NCBI GenBank assembly: GCA_036557225.1
Contig: DATBHX010000116.1
Location: forward strand, 1 to 46,228
Direction: 5' to 3'
DNA from: Angelobacter sp036557225
Lineage (GTDB): Bacteria; Acidobacteriota; Terriglobia; Terriglobales; Acidobacteriaceae
DNA: 46,228 bases
Below the pieces are notes generated by a model that had not been told where the DNA came from, did not search any database, and saw nothing but the letters and a program-made list of their open reading frames with translations. Positions 25,118 to 33,105 of the stretch are shown one piece after another. Position 1 is the first letter of the stretch; every line of letters starts with the position of its first letter. The position numbers and the translations under genes are program-made.

Positions 25118-25666
25118 GGATTTCCCTCCTGCAAAATGGGATTCGGGGAAGACGACGAAGGATTGCCGGGGTTTTTTAGGGCGCCTCCGCTGCGCTGCGC
25201 GCCGGCCTGCGGCACATGGAGGAGGTTCTTCTCTCACTTACCCAGCACGTACATCTCAGCGCGCGGTGCACGCCTCGGTGACGTGCTGGGCTAACTCATG
25301 CCGCGCCTACTCTGCCCCACCACGCGAAAACCACGCGCACCGCCATCCCAGATTGCGCAAGATCGGCGCAAACTGGGAGCCCTGGTGCCGGGGACCCCGG
25401 TACGGCGCTGGAATTTGTTGAGGATTTCTGTGTGGTCGTCGAACGGGCTGTCTCTAGCAGAATTAACCGGGAAGTCTTAAGAGTTAGACGACGGCCCAAT
25501 CAAATCGTTCAGATTGGCGGCTGGATTTACACCAGCATTTACTCCCGGCACGGGTTATTTTATGGTGACTTTCAACAAATACCTATTCCCGAGTGAATAA
25601 ACCGGCTGATGATAATTCCTCGTAGCCATAGGGATCCCTCGCTCCGCTCGGGACTTCGGAAAAACC
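25118..25666. other. 549-base intergenic region with a 10-bp inverted repeat and an interspersed repeat
   Basis: No gene is convincing. Perfect inverted arms CCCAGCACGT (25241-25250) and ACGTGCTGGG (25281-25290) enclose a GC-rich loop, so a hairpin transcript is possible. At 25630-25662, GGGATCCCTCGCTCCGCTCG then GGACTTCGG is a member of the repeat family seen near 2880 and 18385, next to the lpd stop codon. Remaining frames are short and have unnatural composition. Confidence 0.45.
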
Positions 25667-27088
25667 CTACGCGTTGATCGCTTTCCCTTCCACCGCACTG
25701 AAGGCATCGAGCAGGCCTTCCGAGACGGTTGGATGGGCGTGGATGGTAAACATCATATCTTCGACGGTGGCTTCGAGTTCCAGAGCGGTCACAGCTTCGG
25801 CGATCAGCTCCGTGGCGACCGGCCCAATGATGTGCACGCCGAGAATTTCTCCGAATTTGGCGTCTGACACCACTTTGATAAAGCCTTCATGATTGTTGAT
25901 GATGGTGGCTTTGGAGTTGGCGGTGAAGGGGAACTTACCAACCTTTACCTGGTATCCGGCTTCTTTGGCTTTTGCTTCGGTCAGGCCCACACTGCCGATC
26001 TGCGGCTCACAATAGGTGCAGCCCGGAACACGGTTCTTGTTCACCGGCTTGGCCGGCTTGCCGGCAATGCGTGTAACCGCAACGATGCCTTCCATCGCGC
26101 CAGCGTGCGCGAGCTGCGGCAGTCCGGCAACAATGTCGCCGATCGCGTAGATGCCTTTTTCGCCGGTCTCCATCCATTCATTGGTGTTGATAAAGCCGCG
26201 TTCGACTTTGATATTCGGCGTTTTCTCCAGGCCGATGCCTTCGGTATTCGGGCCACGTCCAATGGCGACCAGCACTTTTTCTGCTTCAATCTTCTGCGTG
26301 GCTTCGCCCTGGGGAGTGCACATAACGCAGACGCCGTCTTTGGTCTTCTCCACTTTCTCAACCTTGGTGTTGAGCAGACAATGGATGCCCTTCTTCTTGA
26401 ACGACCGCAGCAGCTCTTTGCTGACCTCTTCATCTTCCACCGGGACCAGGCGCGGCAGCATTTCGATGACGGTGACTTCAGCGCCGAAGGAACGGTAGAT
26501 AGAGGCAAATTCCACGCCGACAGCGCCGGAGCCGATGATGACCATCGACTTGGGCAGCGAGGGCAGGCTGAGAACTTCAATGTTGGTGAGAACGCGGTCG
26601 TCGGCTTTCAGGCCGGGGAGCATCCGCGCAAACGAACCTGTCGCCAGGACGATGTTTTTGGCTTTGACCTCACTCGACCCTTTGCTGCTCTCCACCTGAA
26701 CGGTGTGTACTCCCGCTTTGGCCGGACCCGTCAGCCGAGCAAAGCCGAGCACGCGGTCAACCTTATTCTTGCGCACCAGGAAATCCAGCCCCTTGGTGTG
26801 TTTGGCCACGATCTTGTTCTTGCGGTCCTGGATGTTCTTCCAGTTCAGCTTACCGGCGCCGAGGCCGTCAATCCCGTATTCTTCCGCGGCTTTCAGGTGG
26901 TCAAACACTTCGGCGTTGAAGAGCAAGGCTTTGGTAGGGATGCAGCCGACGTGCAGGCAGGTGCCGCCCAGCTTGTCCTCTTTCTCGATCAGGCAGGTCT
27001 TCAGTCCAAGCTGGCCGGCGCGGAAAGCGGCGGTATATCCGCCGGGACCGCCGCCGATAATGGCAACATCGTAGATCGTATCTGGCAA
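25667..27088 (-). CDS. lpd: Dihydrolipoyl dehydrogenase (E3)
   Basis: E3 reoxidises dihydrolipoyl groups of E2 with NAD+, using FAD and a redox disulfide. Features are the FAD motif VAIIGGGPGGYTAAFRAGQL, the redox disulfide GGTCLHVGCIPTKALL, the NAD motif MVIIGSGAVGVEFASIYRSF, AIGRGPNTEGIGLE, the FAD-binding YAIGDIVAGLPQLAHAG and the C-terminal His/Glu in IHAHPTVSEGLLDAF. The longest frame starts at 27133 with TTG, but the N-terminus there is atypical. A TTG at 27088 (reading LPDTIYDVAI) has GAGGGAG 8 bases upstream and gives 473 residues, the family norm. It is upstream of YHS, PilZ and lipB, which may share its transcript. Confidence 0.95.
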   Translation of the reverse strand: MPDTIYDVAIIGGGPGGYTAAFRAGQLGLKTCLIEKEDKLGGTCLHVGCIPTKALLFNAEVFDHLKAAEEYGIDGLGAGKLNWKNIQDRKNKIVAKHTKGLDFLVRKNKVDRVLGFARLTGPAKAGVHTVQVESSKGSSEVKAKNIVLATGSFARMLPGLKADDRVLTNIEVLSLPSLPKSMVIIGSGAVGVEFASIYRSFGAEVTVIEMLPRLVPVEDEEVSKELLRSFKKKGIHCLLNTKVEKVEKTKDGVCVMCTPQGEATQKIEAEKVLVAIGRGPNTEGIGLEKTPNIKVERGFINTNEWMETGEKGIYAIGDIVAGLPQLAHAGAMEGIVAVTRIAGKPAKPVNKNRVPGCTYCEPQIGSVGLTEAKAKEAGYQVKVGKFPFTANSKATIINNHEGFIKVVSDAKFGEILGVHIIGPVATELIAEAVTALELEATVEDMMFTIHAHPTVSEGLLDAFSAVEGKAINA

Positions 27089-27556
27089 AGTAGTGCTCCC
27101 TCTCAGGTGGAAAGTCAGCGTGTAGGCAAACAAGTGATTGTAACTGACTCACGCCACTTAAATCATTACGACAAGGCAGCAGTTTGGTCTGTGTAAACGG
27201 CCACTCGCCATCTGCCCGCGCTTTTATCGCTGACGCGATAAACGTCTGCCTAAAGGCCCGCGTCCCGGCACGCCAGGACGCTCGACGCTGATACGCCGAG
27301 ATCGGGTCAGCTGCCCCAATCTCAGATTAGACGAGAACAGCAGGGGCAAAGATTCGGGTCGCAAAATGTTGCAACCATTGACCTGTTTGGAAAAGGTTGA
27401 AAAAGGGAGCACTCACACAGGGAAACCAGAATGCATCAGGATTACACGCCAGGAACGCTCGATTCCTGCGGCACCGGGGCAAACACTGCAAGGAGCAGGG
27501 CCAATCTAATACTGGAGACCAGGAAGGCCCCGTTAAGGGCCTTCCAAGGGGGAAGT
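27089..27556. other. 468-base region upstream of lpd and of a GlsB-like gene
   Basis: Divergent promoter region between lpd and the GlsB-like gene. It holds no convincing gene. Next to the GlsB-like start is a perfect hairpin (27522-27545), described separately. The C-rich segment 27230-27340 shows no repeats that I recognise. Confidence 0.4.
27522..27545 (+). promoter_or_regulatory. Hairpin directly before the ribosome binding site of the GlsB-like gene
   Basis: GGAAGGCCC-CGTTAA-GGGCCTTCC is a perfect nine-base-pair hairpin. It ends immediately before AAGGGGGAAGT, the Shine-Dalgarno of the gene starting at 27557. No T-tract follows. It may affect translation or mRNA stability. Confidence 0.55.
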
Positions 27557-27838
27557 ATGCATCTTTTGTGGTGGATTATCGTTGGTCTTATCGCGGGTTG
27601 GGCTACAGGCAAGATCATGAAGGGTTCCGGTTATGGAACTCTTTGGGACATCATTTTAGGTATCGCAGGCGCGATTGTGGGTGGCTGGATTATGCGTATG
27701 CTGGGCGGAACCGGCCAAGGCGGAATGATTTACACCATTCTGGTGGCGATTGGAGGAGCCGTTGTCCTGACCTTCCTTTTCCGGCTGGTGACCGGCAACA
27801 GGTCAAGCGGGAGCGGAGGAATCAGGCGAGCGGCATAA
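27557..27838 (+). CDS. GlsB/YeaQ/YmgE family small membrane protein
   Basis: The 93-residue product is a three-segment membrane protein with the family's Gly-rich pattern: LLWWIIVGLIAGWATGKIMK, GTLWDIILGIAGAIVGGWIM and IYTILVAIGGAVVLTFLFRL. This family is stress-associated in several bacteria, of unknown mechanism. The open frame begins at 27431, but the AAGGGGGAAGT before the ATG at 27557 and the hydrophobic start fix it. It is convergent with the DUF1801 gene and has a paralogue at 29212. Confidence 0.88.
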   Translation: MHLLWWIIVGLIAGWATGKIMKGSGYGTLWDIILGIAGAIVGGWIMRMLGGTGQGGMIYTILVAIGGAVVLTFLFRLVTGNRSSGSGGIRRAA

Positions 27839-27876
27839 AAACACGGTTAAAGAAAATCGGGCCATTGGTCGCGCCG

Positions 27877-28356
27877 CTATTTGCGACGCGGCCGTTGCTT
27901 TGCGGAAATTGAGCGGATCACCAGTTCTCCTTCGCCGCGTGACGAGAGCGGTGTTTTTGCCTGGACTACAGCAGCGCTAATCAGCGCCTGAACGCGGGGA
28001 TCGTCAAGGACCTGGATGGATGGAATGCGAATGAAGCGATTCTGACTTCCTGATCCAAGCAGCAGTTTGTGGGGATCAGGAAGGTCCGCTCCATGGTAGA
28101 AGGCCAGGCCTACTCCGCCTGCTCCCGCGGCGATGGAGACAATCGAGTCAGAAGGCCGCGCAGTGGAAGAATAGCCAATTACAAAGAAATTGTAGTTATC
28201 GTAGACCAATTCATTGGCCGCGGGCAGGCGCTTGCGCAGCTTTTGACGCAGGGCACGTATCAATCTCTGATGCGGGGGAGAAAACTTGCCGATGAAACAT
28301 CTGAGCTGGGTTGCCGGGCTGGGCGAACGCGAAGCGTCTTTTTTCGCAGCCTTCAT
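27877..28356 (-). CDS. DUF1801 family protein
   Basis: The 159-residue product resembles the YdhG/DUF1801 family: HQRLIRALRQKLRKRLPAAN, the typical ELVYDNYNFFVIGYS, then SIAAGAGGVGLAFYHGADLP and DPHKLLLGSGSQNRFIR. The fold is small alpha/beta; function is unknown, with proposed roles in iron or stress biology. The C-terminus is basic (SAKQRPRRK). It is divergent from the CHASE3-like gene by about 130 bases. Confidence 0.8.
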   Translation of the reverse strand: MKAAKKDASRSPSPATQLRCFIGKFSPPHQRLIRALRQKLRKRLPAANELVYDNYNFFVIGYSSTARPSDSIVSIAAGAGGVGLAFYHGADLPDPHKLLLGSGSQNRFIRIPSIQVLDDPRVQALISAAVVQAKTPLSSRGEGELVIRSISAKQRPRRK

Positions 28357-28486
28357 TGGCGCGCTATCCTTGATCCTGAAGGATGGCCTCCGTTGGCGTC
28401 ATTCTACCGCGTGCGCCGGTTCCGCATCCCAGGAGGAGCCCAGGTACTGTAACGGTGGCATGGGAATATGCTAGCCTTCTTTCGCA

Positions 28487-29215
28487 ATGTCTTCAGAACT
28501 GTTCATTCCAGTTCCGCCGGTGAAGCTGGCGCGCAAGGCATGGGTGCGCCTGTTCGGCTTGCTGTTGCTGGCCCTGCTGGGCGCAGTCGCGCTGGCGCTC
28601 TATGGCTATGATTTGTATCATCTGCGCGCCGCCGTAACCGCGTATCAAGCCGCGGCAGCGCAGTTCCACACACGCACCGAAGCGATTCACCGCCTGAGCA
28701 GCATGGAAGGCGCGTTCAATCGCTACCTGCTGGACGGGAACTCCGCCAATCTGGGGTTGATGCAATCCGATCAACGGCGCATCGAGCAGCTGGCCCAGCA
28801 GGACGCGTCCGCCCAACAGGACCAGCTTTTGCAAAAGATGGTGGCGGCGGAGCAGAAATGGTCAACGCAGACCGTGCCGGTGATCGAAGAACGTAAGAAG
28901 CTGACAGCCGGCCAGGGGCTGCCGGAAGATTTTCTCTCCAGGTATCGCGCCGCAAGCCAGGACCTCGGGACCATCAACTTCGAAATTGCAGCAGACAATG
29001 ATCAGCGCCAGGCGCAGCAGGCATTGCAGCAAGCCGTGGACCAGCTGCGTTGGACATGGCTGCCGATTCCATTGGCCGGGTTACTGGCGATCGGAATTAT
29101 CTGGCTGACAATTCATGCGACCAGGAGCGTGCACCATCTGAAGCAGGCGGCGGAGAGTGAAGACGACGAAGACGAAGATGAAGACCCAGCCGGCGACCAC
29201 GGAGAGACGAAATGA
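28487..29215 (+). CDS. CHASE3-like two-TM membrane protein
   Basis: The 242-residue product has an N-terminal membrane helix (LFGLLLLALLGAVALALYGY), an extracytoplasmic helical region of about 140 residues rich in Gln and Ala (HTRTEAIHRLSSMEGAFNRY; RRIEQLAQQDASAQQDQLLQ), a second membrane helix (LPIPLAGLLAIGIIWLTIHA) and an acidic tail (DDEDEDEDPAGDHGE). This layout is that of a CHASE3 sensor region, but no kinase or cyclase output domain follows. It may serve as a free-standing sensor. It overlaps the next gene by four bases (ATGA). Confidence 0.7.
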   Translation: MSSELFIPVPPVKLARKAWVRLFGLLLLALLGAVALALYGYDLYHLRAAVTAYQAAAAQFHTRTEAIHRLSSMEGAFNRYLLDGNSANLGLMQSDQRRIEQLAQQDASAQQDQLLQKMVAAEQKWSTQTVPVIEERKKLTAGQGLPEDFLSRYRAASQDLGTINFEIAADNDQRQAQQALQQAVDQLRWTWLPIPLAGLLAIGIIWLTIHATRSVHHLKQAAESEDDEDEDEDPAGDHGETK

Positions 29216-29457
29216 TTACAGGCTTGATTTGGTGGATCATTGTTGGGTTGATTGCCGGATGGCTGGCAGGCAAGATCGTGAAAAGGGCAGGCTACGGCGT
29301 CTTCGTCGACACGATTCTGGGCATGGTTGGCGCAGTTGTCGGCGGCTTGATTCTACGCACTCTCGGCTTCTATACCTCAGGCGGACTGGTCCCTTCCATC
29401 CTGGTAGCGACTCTGGGCGCGGTCATACTGGTGTGGCTGGCGCATAAGCTCAAGTAA
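29212..29457 (+). CDS. GlsB/YeaQ/YmgE family small membrane protein (second copy)
   Basis: The 81-residue product is a paralogue of the protein at 27557: MITGLIWWIIVGLIAGWLAG, then VDTILGMVGAVVGGLILRTL and PSILVATLGAVILVWLAHKL. Its start overlaps the CHASE3-like gene stop (ATGA), indicating translational coupling, so the two may act together at the membrane. The spacing of hydrophobic segments matches the family. Confidence 0.88.
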   Translation: MITGLIWWIIVGLIAGWLAGKIVKRAGYGVFVDTILGMVGAVVGGLILRTLGFYTSGGLVPSILVATLGAVILVWLAHKLK

Positions 29458-29508
29458 TGAGAATGCCTGAAGGAGACACTCCTCCATGGACAACGGATCG
29501 AAATCATC

Positions 29509-29534
29509 AGGGGGTCCAGCTTCCCTGACCCCCT
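29509..29534. terminator. Perfect hairpin between convergent genes
   Basis: AGGGGGTC and GACCCCCT, separated by 10 bases, form an 8-bp perfect stem in the gap between the GlsB-like gene (plus) and the HEAT-repeat gene (minus). There is no T-tract on either side, so termination is likely but not certain. Confidence 0.4.
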
Positions 29535-29574
29535 ATGCAAAGATACTGCAGAGTAAACAATATGGGCAGCTGCT

Positions 29575-32040
29575 TTAGGAGTCCTCTACGACGCGCATAG
29601 GGCCTCTTGGCAACTCTTCTGTCAAGGCGGTTTCGTAAAATCGCAGCTCGGGTCCGGCTACGAACTTCCGGACACGTTCTCCCTCCGACAAAACCAATCC
29701 GCCGACCCTTTGATTCATGGCTCTCAGGTACCAGTTTTCGACACCGCTGGCTGGACGCTCCGACAGATTGTCCCGGAAAGCACCCAGGTCACGCTTTAGC
29801 TTGAAGACTAGCTTGTGGTTCTCTCTTTCCCCGCCAGGGTGACGCGCCTCCGCTTGCATGATGGTGTAAATGGTTGAAGCCGCACACCAGGCCGAGAGCA
29901 GCTGCGCCTCAAGGAAAAGTACTTCGTCCGACTGAGCAGCCATCTCCTGTACCTCTGCAAAGTTGGACTGTGCTTTTGCGAAATGACCGAAATGCCAGTG
30001 GAGCAGACCAGCCATCACCAAAAGATCACCGTGGTTGTGTCGTTCATTCAAGTGAGCTTCAATTGTTTGGAGGTTCTCACGCAAGCCCGGCTGGGGAGGT
30101 TTGATGGCGGGATGAAGCCCAATCGGAGTCATCGCCAAACGTGCCTGCAGTAGATCGAAGCGGATGCGCCACCGTAAATCCTCCTTCTCCAGCGGCTCGA
30201 GATACGATTTCATGCGAGCAAGCACCTCTTTTGCCTGTCGCAGCGCGGTTGCCCGTTGCTGCGCCGCCGCTTCAGCGGCTTTCTCGTCTTCAAAAAACTC
30301 GGCAGCATCAAGCGAAGCACGGCATACCTCTTGCCAGCAGCGCATCGCACCGCCATAGTCGTCCAGCCGGCAGTATTCTTCCGCATTGCCTAACAGTCGC
30401 TGGATAGCGACAGCATGGGATTCATCCGCAGGCGACGCCCGCCTGAGCGAGGTGCCGTTCAGCAGAGAATCGTTCAGCAGCCTGAGAAACTCATCGCCGA
30501 AGTTTTCCAGCTGAATTTGCGCGCCCAGGAGTGATCGGAATGCATCTGTGAGCCTTCCCTTCTGCAGCAGGATCCAACCGAGACCGCATCCCTGGATACG
30601 GGCGCCGGCGACACTGGCCCAGTGCCTCTCAAACAGAAACCTGCCTTCCGGTGAAGCTTTTTGCCGAAGACGCTCCAGAGCGTGTTGGGTGGAAACCATA
30701 AAGTGATATTCCGATTTGTCAAACTCGCGCTGCCCGCGCCAGGTGTGCGCATAGTAGTATTGCCAGCAGCTTTCGGTACCATGCCATGGATCATCCGGCC
30801 TCTCTTTCCTCGCCATGGTCATGCGTTCGTGCGCTTTCTCCAGGAGCTTCGCAGCTGTGGTGAACATTCCAATACGATAAAATGCACTCCATACGTAAGT
30901 GAAGAAAAGCCATAGCCTCTGTTTGAGGACCGGACGAGCGAGTCCGGTTGTGATTTTTCGTTCCAGCCAGACTTCTGGAGACTCGCTGGCAAGTCCCAGG
31001 CCACGGGCTGCGGTGGCCGCCGCTTTGCGGTAGTGGCCACGCCGGTCGTAATACTCCGATTCAAGACTGGCGAGCAGCAAAGACTGGTCTTCGGAAAAGA
31101 ATGCACCCGTCTCCTGGAGCGCTCTGAGATGAGCGATTTTCTCGGCCACGAGCAGGTGCCAAGGACGCTGGGGCGCCTTGAGGGGCAATCCCGCCCGCAC
31201 CAGCGCCTCGAGTTCTCCAAGCGCAACCCTCAGATCTTCGTTCGGCCCCATTGGTTTTTCCTGGACTGCGACAACTGGCGCCTGGTCTCCGTGAAGACAG
31301 CCGGCTTCGCCGGCCAGGGAGCAAACTTCTGCCAGAGGACGCGCTTGTTTCTGATTCAGCCAATCAATGCTGTCACAAGCGGCAATCCGGACCGTGGAAT
31401 CGGGGTCGTACTTCGCCGACCTCCGGAGCAGTTTCAGCACCTCAGGGCGTTCAGAAACAGGATCAAGATTGCCCAATGCCTGCGCTGCCGACCTGCGCAC
31501 CAGAGCAGACTCATCCTTCCGAAGCCTGTCCATTAAAACCTGCACTTTGTCAGGAGAGACCCTGCTCAGCGCCTGCGCGGCGGCGGCGCGCACGTCGGCG
31601 AAAGGATCTTCCAGCAGCCTGACCAGTTGGCCGGCAACGTCTGTGTTGACGGCGGCGGGACCCAAATAGTTGAAAACCAGCGCAGCATAATTTCTGACAC
31701 GGTTTCTCGAATCACGAAGAAGCGTAGCCAATGCAGTGGCGTGCGTGGAACGGATGTAGCCGGGGCCTAATTGGCCGATCTCCCAGGCGGCGGCAATCGC
31801 CACTTCGAGGTCTTCATGCGTCAACAGTTGAATCAGTTTGTCCATCAACGCCCATCCTTGGGGATCGTTGCGGGAAGTCGCATCCCCGGCCGCGATGCCG
31901 GAGACGCCCAGTTCAATTACAGGGACACGCTTTGCAAGCCAGGGGAGAAGCTTGTCCGAAAGATGGCGCGCAACAACCTCGCGCTGCATCTGAGCATAAA
32001 GGCTAACGGATTTCGCCTGGGTGAGTTGCGTTCGCATCAT
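29575..32040 (-). CDS. HEAT-repeat and TPR-like protein overlapping an ECF-like sigma gene
   Basis: The 821-residue product has an N-terminal alpha-helical HEAT-like region (about residues 55-230) with repeats such as VAIAAAWEIGQLGPGYIRST, DVRAAAAQALSRVSPDKVQV and LVRRSAAQALGNLDPVSERP. A long alpha-helical region follows, with TPR-like helices (HYRKAAATAARGLGLASESP; FAKAQSNFAEVQEMAAQSDE). No catalytic motif, signal peptide or membrane segment is recognised. The start at 32040 (ATGATG) has AAGGAGGACAG upstream and lies 38 bases inside the sigma-factor gene, so the two are translationally coupled. The HEAT/TPR scaffold could act as a partner of the sigma factor or a signalling platform. The function is not known. 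Confidence 0.8.
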   Translation of the reverse strand: MMRTQLTQAKSVSLYAQMQREVVARHLSDKLLPWLAKRVPVIELGVSGIAAGDATSRNDPQGWALMDKLIQLLTHEDLEVAIAAAWEIGQLGPGYIRSTHATALATLLRDSRNRVRNYAALVFNYLGPAAVNTDVAGQLVRLLEDPFADVRAAAAQALSRVSPDKVQVLMDRLRKDESALVRRSAAQALGNLDPVSERPEVLKLLRRSAKYDPDSTVRIAACDSIDWLNQKQARPLAEVCSLAGEAGCLHGDQAPVVAVQEKPMGPNEDLRVALGELEALVRAGLPLKAPQRPWHLLVAEKIAHLRALQETGAFFSEDQSLLLASLESEYYDRRGHYRKAAATAARGLGLASESPEVWLERKITTGLARPVLKQRLWLFFTYVWSAFYRIGMFTTAAKLLEKAHERMTMARKERPDDPWHGTESCWQYYYAHTWRGQREFDKSEYHFMVSTQHALERLRQKASPEGRFLFERHWASVAGARIQGCGLGWILLQKGRLTDAFRSLLGAQIQLENFGDEFLRLLNDSLLNGTSLRRASPADESHAVAIQRLLGNAEEYCRLDDYGGAMRCWQEVCRASLDAAEFFEDEKAAEAAAQQRATALRQAKEVLARMKSYLEPLEKEDLRWRIRFDLLQARLAMTPIGLHPAIKPPQPGLRENLQTIEAHLNERHNHGDLLVMAGLLHWHFGHFAKAQSNFAEVQEMAAQSDEVLFLEAQLLSAWCAASTIYTIMQAEARHPGGERENHKLVFKLKRDLGAFRDNLSERPASGVENWYLRAMNQRVGGLVLSEGERVRKFVAGPELRFYETALTEELPRGPMRVVEDS

Positions 32041-32851
32041 TCTGTCCTCCTTTGCTGGGTTTTAGAAAAAAACTCTTGATCTCGTCGATGACGTCTTTGA
32101 ACAGCTTATTGACGGTGGGTTGGCTGATGCCGAGTTCGGCGCCGATTTCCTTTTGCGTATAACCCTTTAAATCCATATACAGGATGGCCTGCATTCGCGG
32201 AGTCAATCGCGCGTACACGGTGTTGAGGTCTATTCTCCACTCGATCGTCTCTTGTGACTCCCGGCTCCATCTCAGATTTTCCCGTTTGGAGAGCATGTCC
32301 AGTGTTTTTCCCGCGCCAGTCTCCGATTCTTCATCAACTTCGGCGGCTAACTGGACCACGGAACGCTTTTTCTCGCCGCCGTGAAAGTCACAGGCCACGT
32401 TCTGCGTGATCTTCTCAAGCCATGCCATGTGAACGTAGAGCTGAGGCCCGTCAGCCCGGCCCCGATTTTTGTAAACGCGAACTCCGACTTCTTGCCAAAG
32501 CTCTTCGCGGTCCTCACGCCGAGCGACGCCTGCTCTTACTAACCAACTTGTAATGTCGTCGCGGTGTTGGACTAACAGATCATCGACCTCTTCGCGGTCG
32601 CCGTATTTCGCCAGAACCCACGTCAGGAGCTTCTCCCAGTTGACGAGGCTGTCTTCGAAGAAGGAGTCGCCAGCCCCTTCAGCACTGAGCAGAGCTATGC
32701 TCCCCTCCTCGACGCCCTTCTTGAACTCCTCCCATATCCTTCGTTTGCCCGCGAGCTGGACATCGACCTTCTCGTCGGCTCCACTCGTCTCGAGCTTCCC
32801 TTGAACAATCATTGCCTTGGGTTGATGCCCTGATCCACCGTCATCATGCAT
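32003..32851 (-). CDS. ECF-like RNA polymerase sigma factor with N-terminal extension
   Basis: The 282-residue protein has sigma region 2-like sequence (REELWQEVGVRVYKNRGR, about residue 120-137) and a clear sigma region 4 with a helix-turn-helix (RLTPRMQAILYMDLKGYTQK then EIGAELGISQPTVNKLFK, near residues 212-250). An N-terminal 100-residue extension is unlike classical ECF factors and contains acidic helices (EEFKKGVEEGSIALLSAEG, NWEKLLTWVLAKYGD). The ATG at 32851 has AAAAGGAGACCC before it; a longer frame upstream to 32998 is rejected. It overlaps the HEAT-repeat gene by 38 bases. No anti-sigma factor is recognisable next to it; the four-helix membrane protein upstream, on the same strand, could fill that role, which is inference. 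Confidence 0.85.
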   Translation of the reverse strand: MHDDGGSGHQPKAMIVQGKLETSGADEKVDVQLAGKRRIWEEFKKGVEEGSIALLSAEGAGDSFFEDSLVNWEKLLTWVLAKYGDREEVDDLLVQHRDDITSWLVRAGVARREDREELWQEVGVRVYKNRGRADGPQLYVHMAWLEKITQNVACDFHGGEKKRSVVQLAAEVDEESETGAGKTLDMLSKRENLRWSRESQETIEWRIDLNTVYARLTPRMQAILYMDLKGYTQKEIGAELGISQPTVNKLFKDVIDEIKSFFLKPSKGGQNDANATHPGEIR

Positions 32852-32916
32852 AAGGGTCTCCTTTTCCCATCGCGAGACAGGAGGAAAGACTTGGTCCAAA
32901 ACCCAGGCAGCCGAAC

Positions 32917-33033
32917 TCACCGGCCTCCCAGAATGATGATAGTCGCGATCCTCGGATCCACAATGACCGGATCGCGGCTGGTTATGGGATTCCCGCAAGG
33001 GTCGCAGGAAATCTCGGGAATCCAGTTCTCCAT
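32917..33033 (-). CDS. Possible 38-aa micro-ORF between the membrane protein and sigma factor genes
   Basis: An ATG at 33033 opens a frame reading MENWIPEISCDPCGNPITSR and ending with IATIIILGGR. It has a CxxC pair and protein-like composition. Another micro-frame starts at 33104 (MANALRFFSILAIILGAGAV, a hydrophobic helix, ending at 32982) one base after the stop of the preceding gene. The two overlap in different frames. Together they may be a leader peptide pair or a frameshifted small gene with a helix and a Cys motif. Support is only from composition. Confidence 0.3.
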   Translation of the reverse strand: MENWIPEISCDPCGNPITSRDPVIVDPRIATIIILGGR

Positions 33034-33105
33034 GTATTCATATAGACAGCACCAGCGCCCAAAATAATCGCTAGAATCGAAAAAAATCTGAGGGCGTTCG
33101 CCATT

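Noticed and set aside
25889..27196. Plus-strand frame of 435 codons opposite lpd
   Set aside because: Shadow of lpd, whose motifs are complete on the minus strand.
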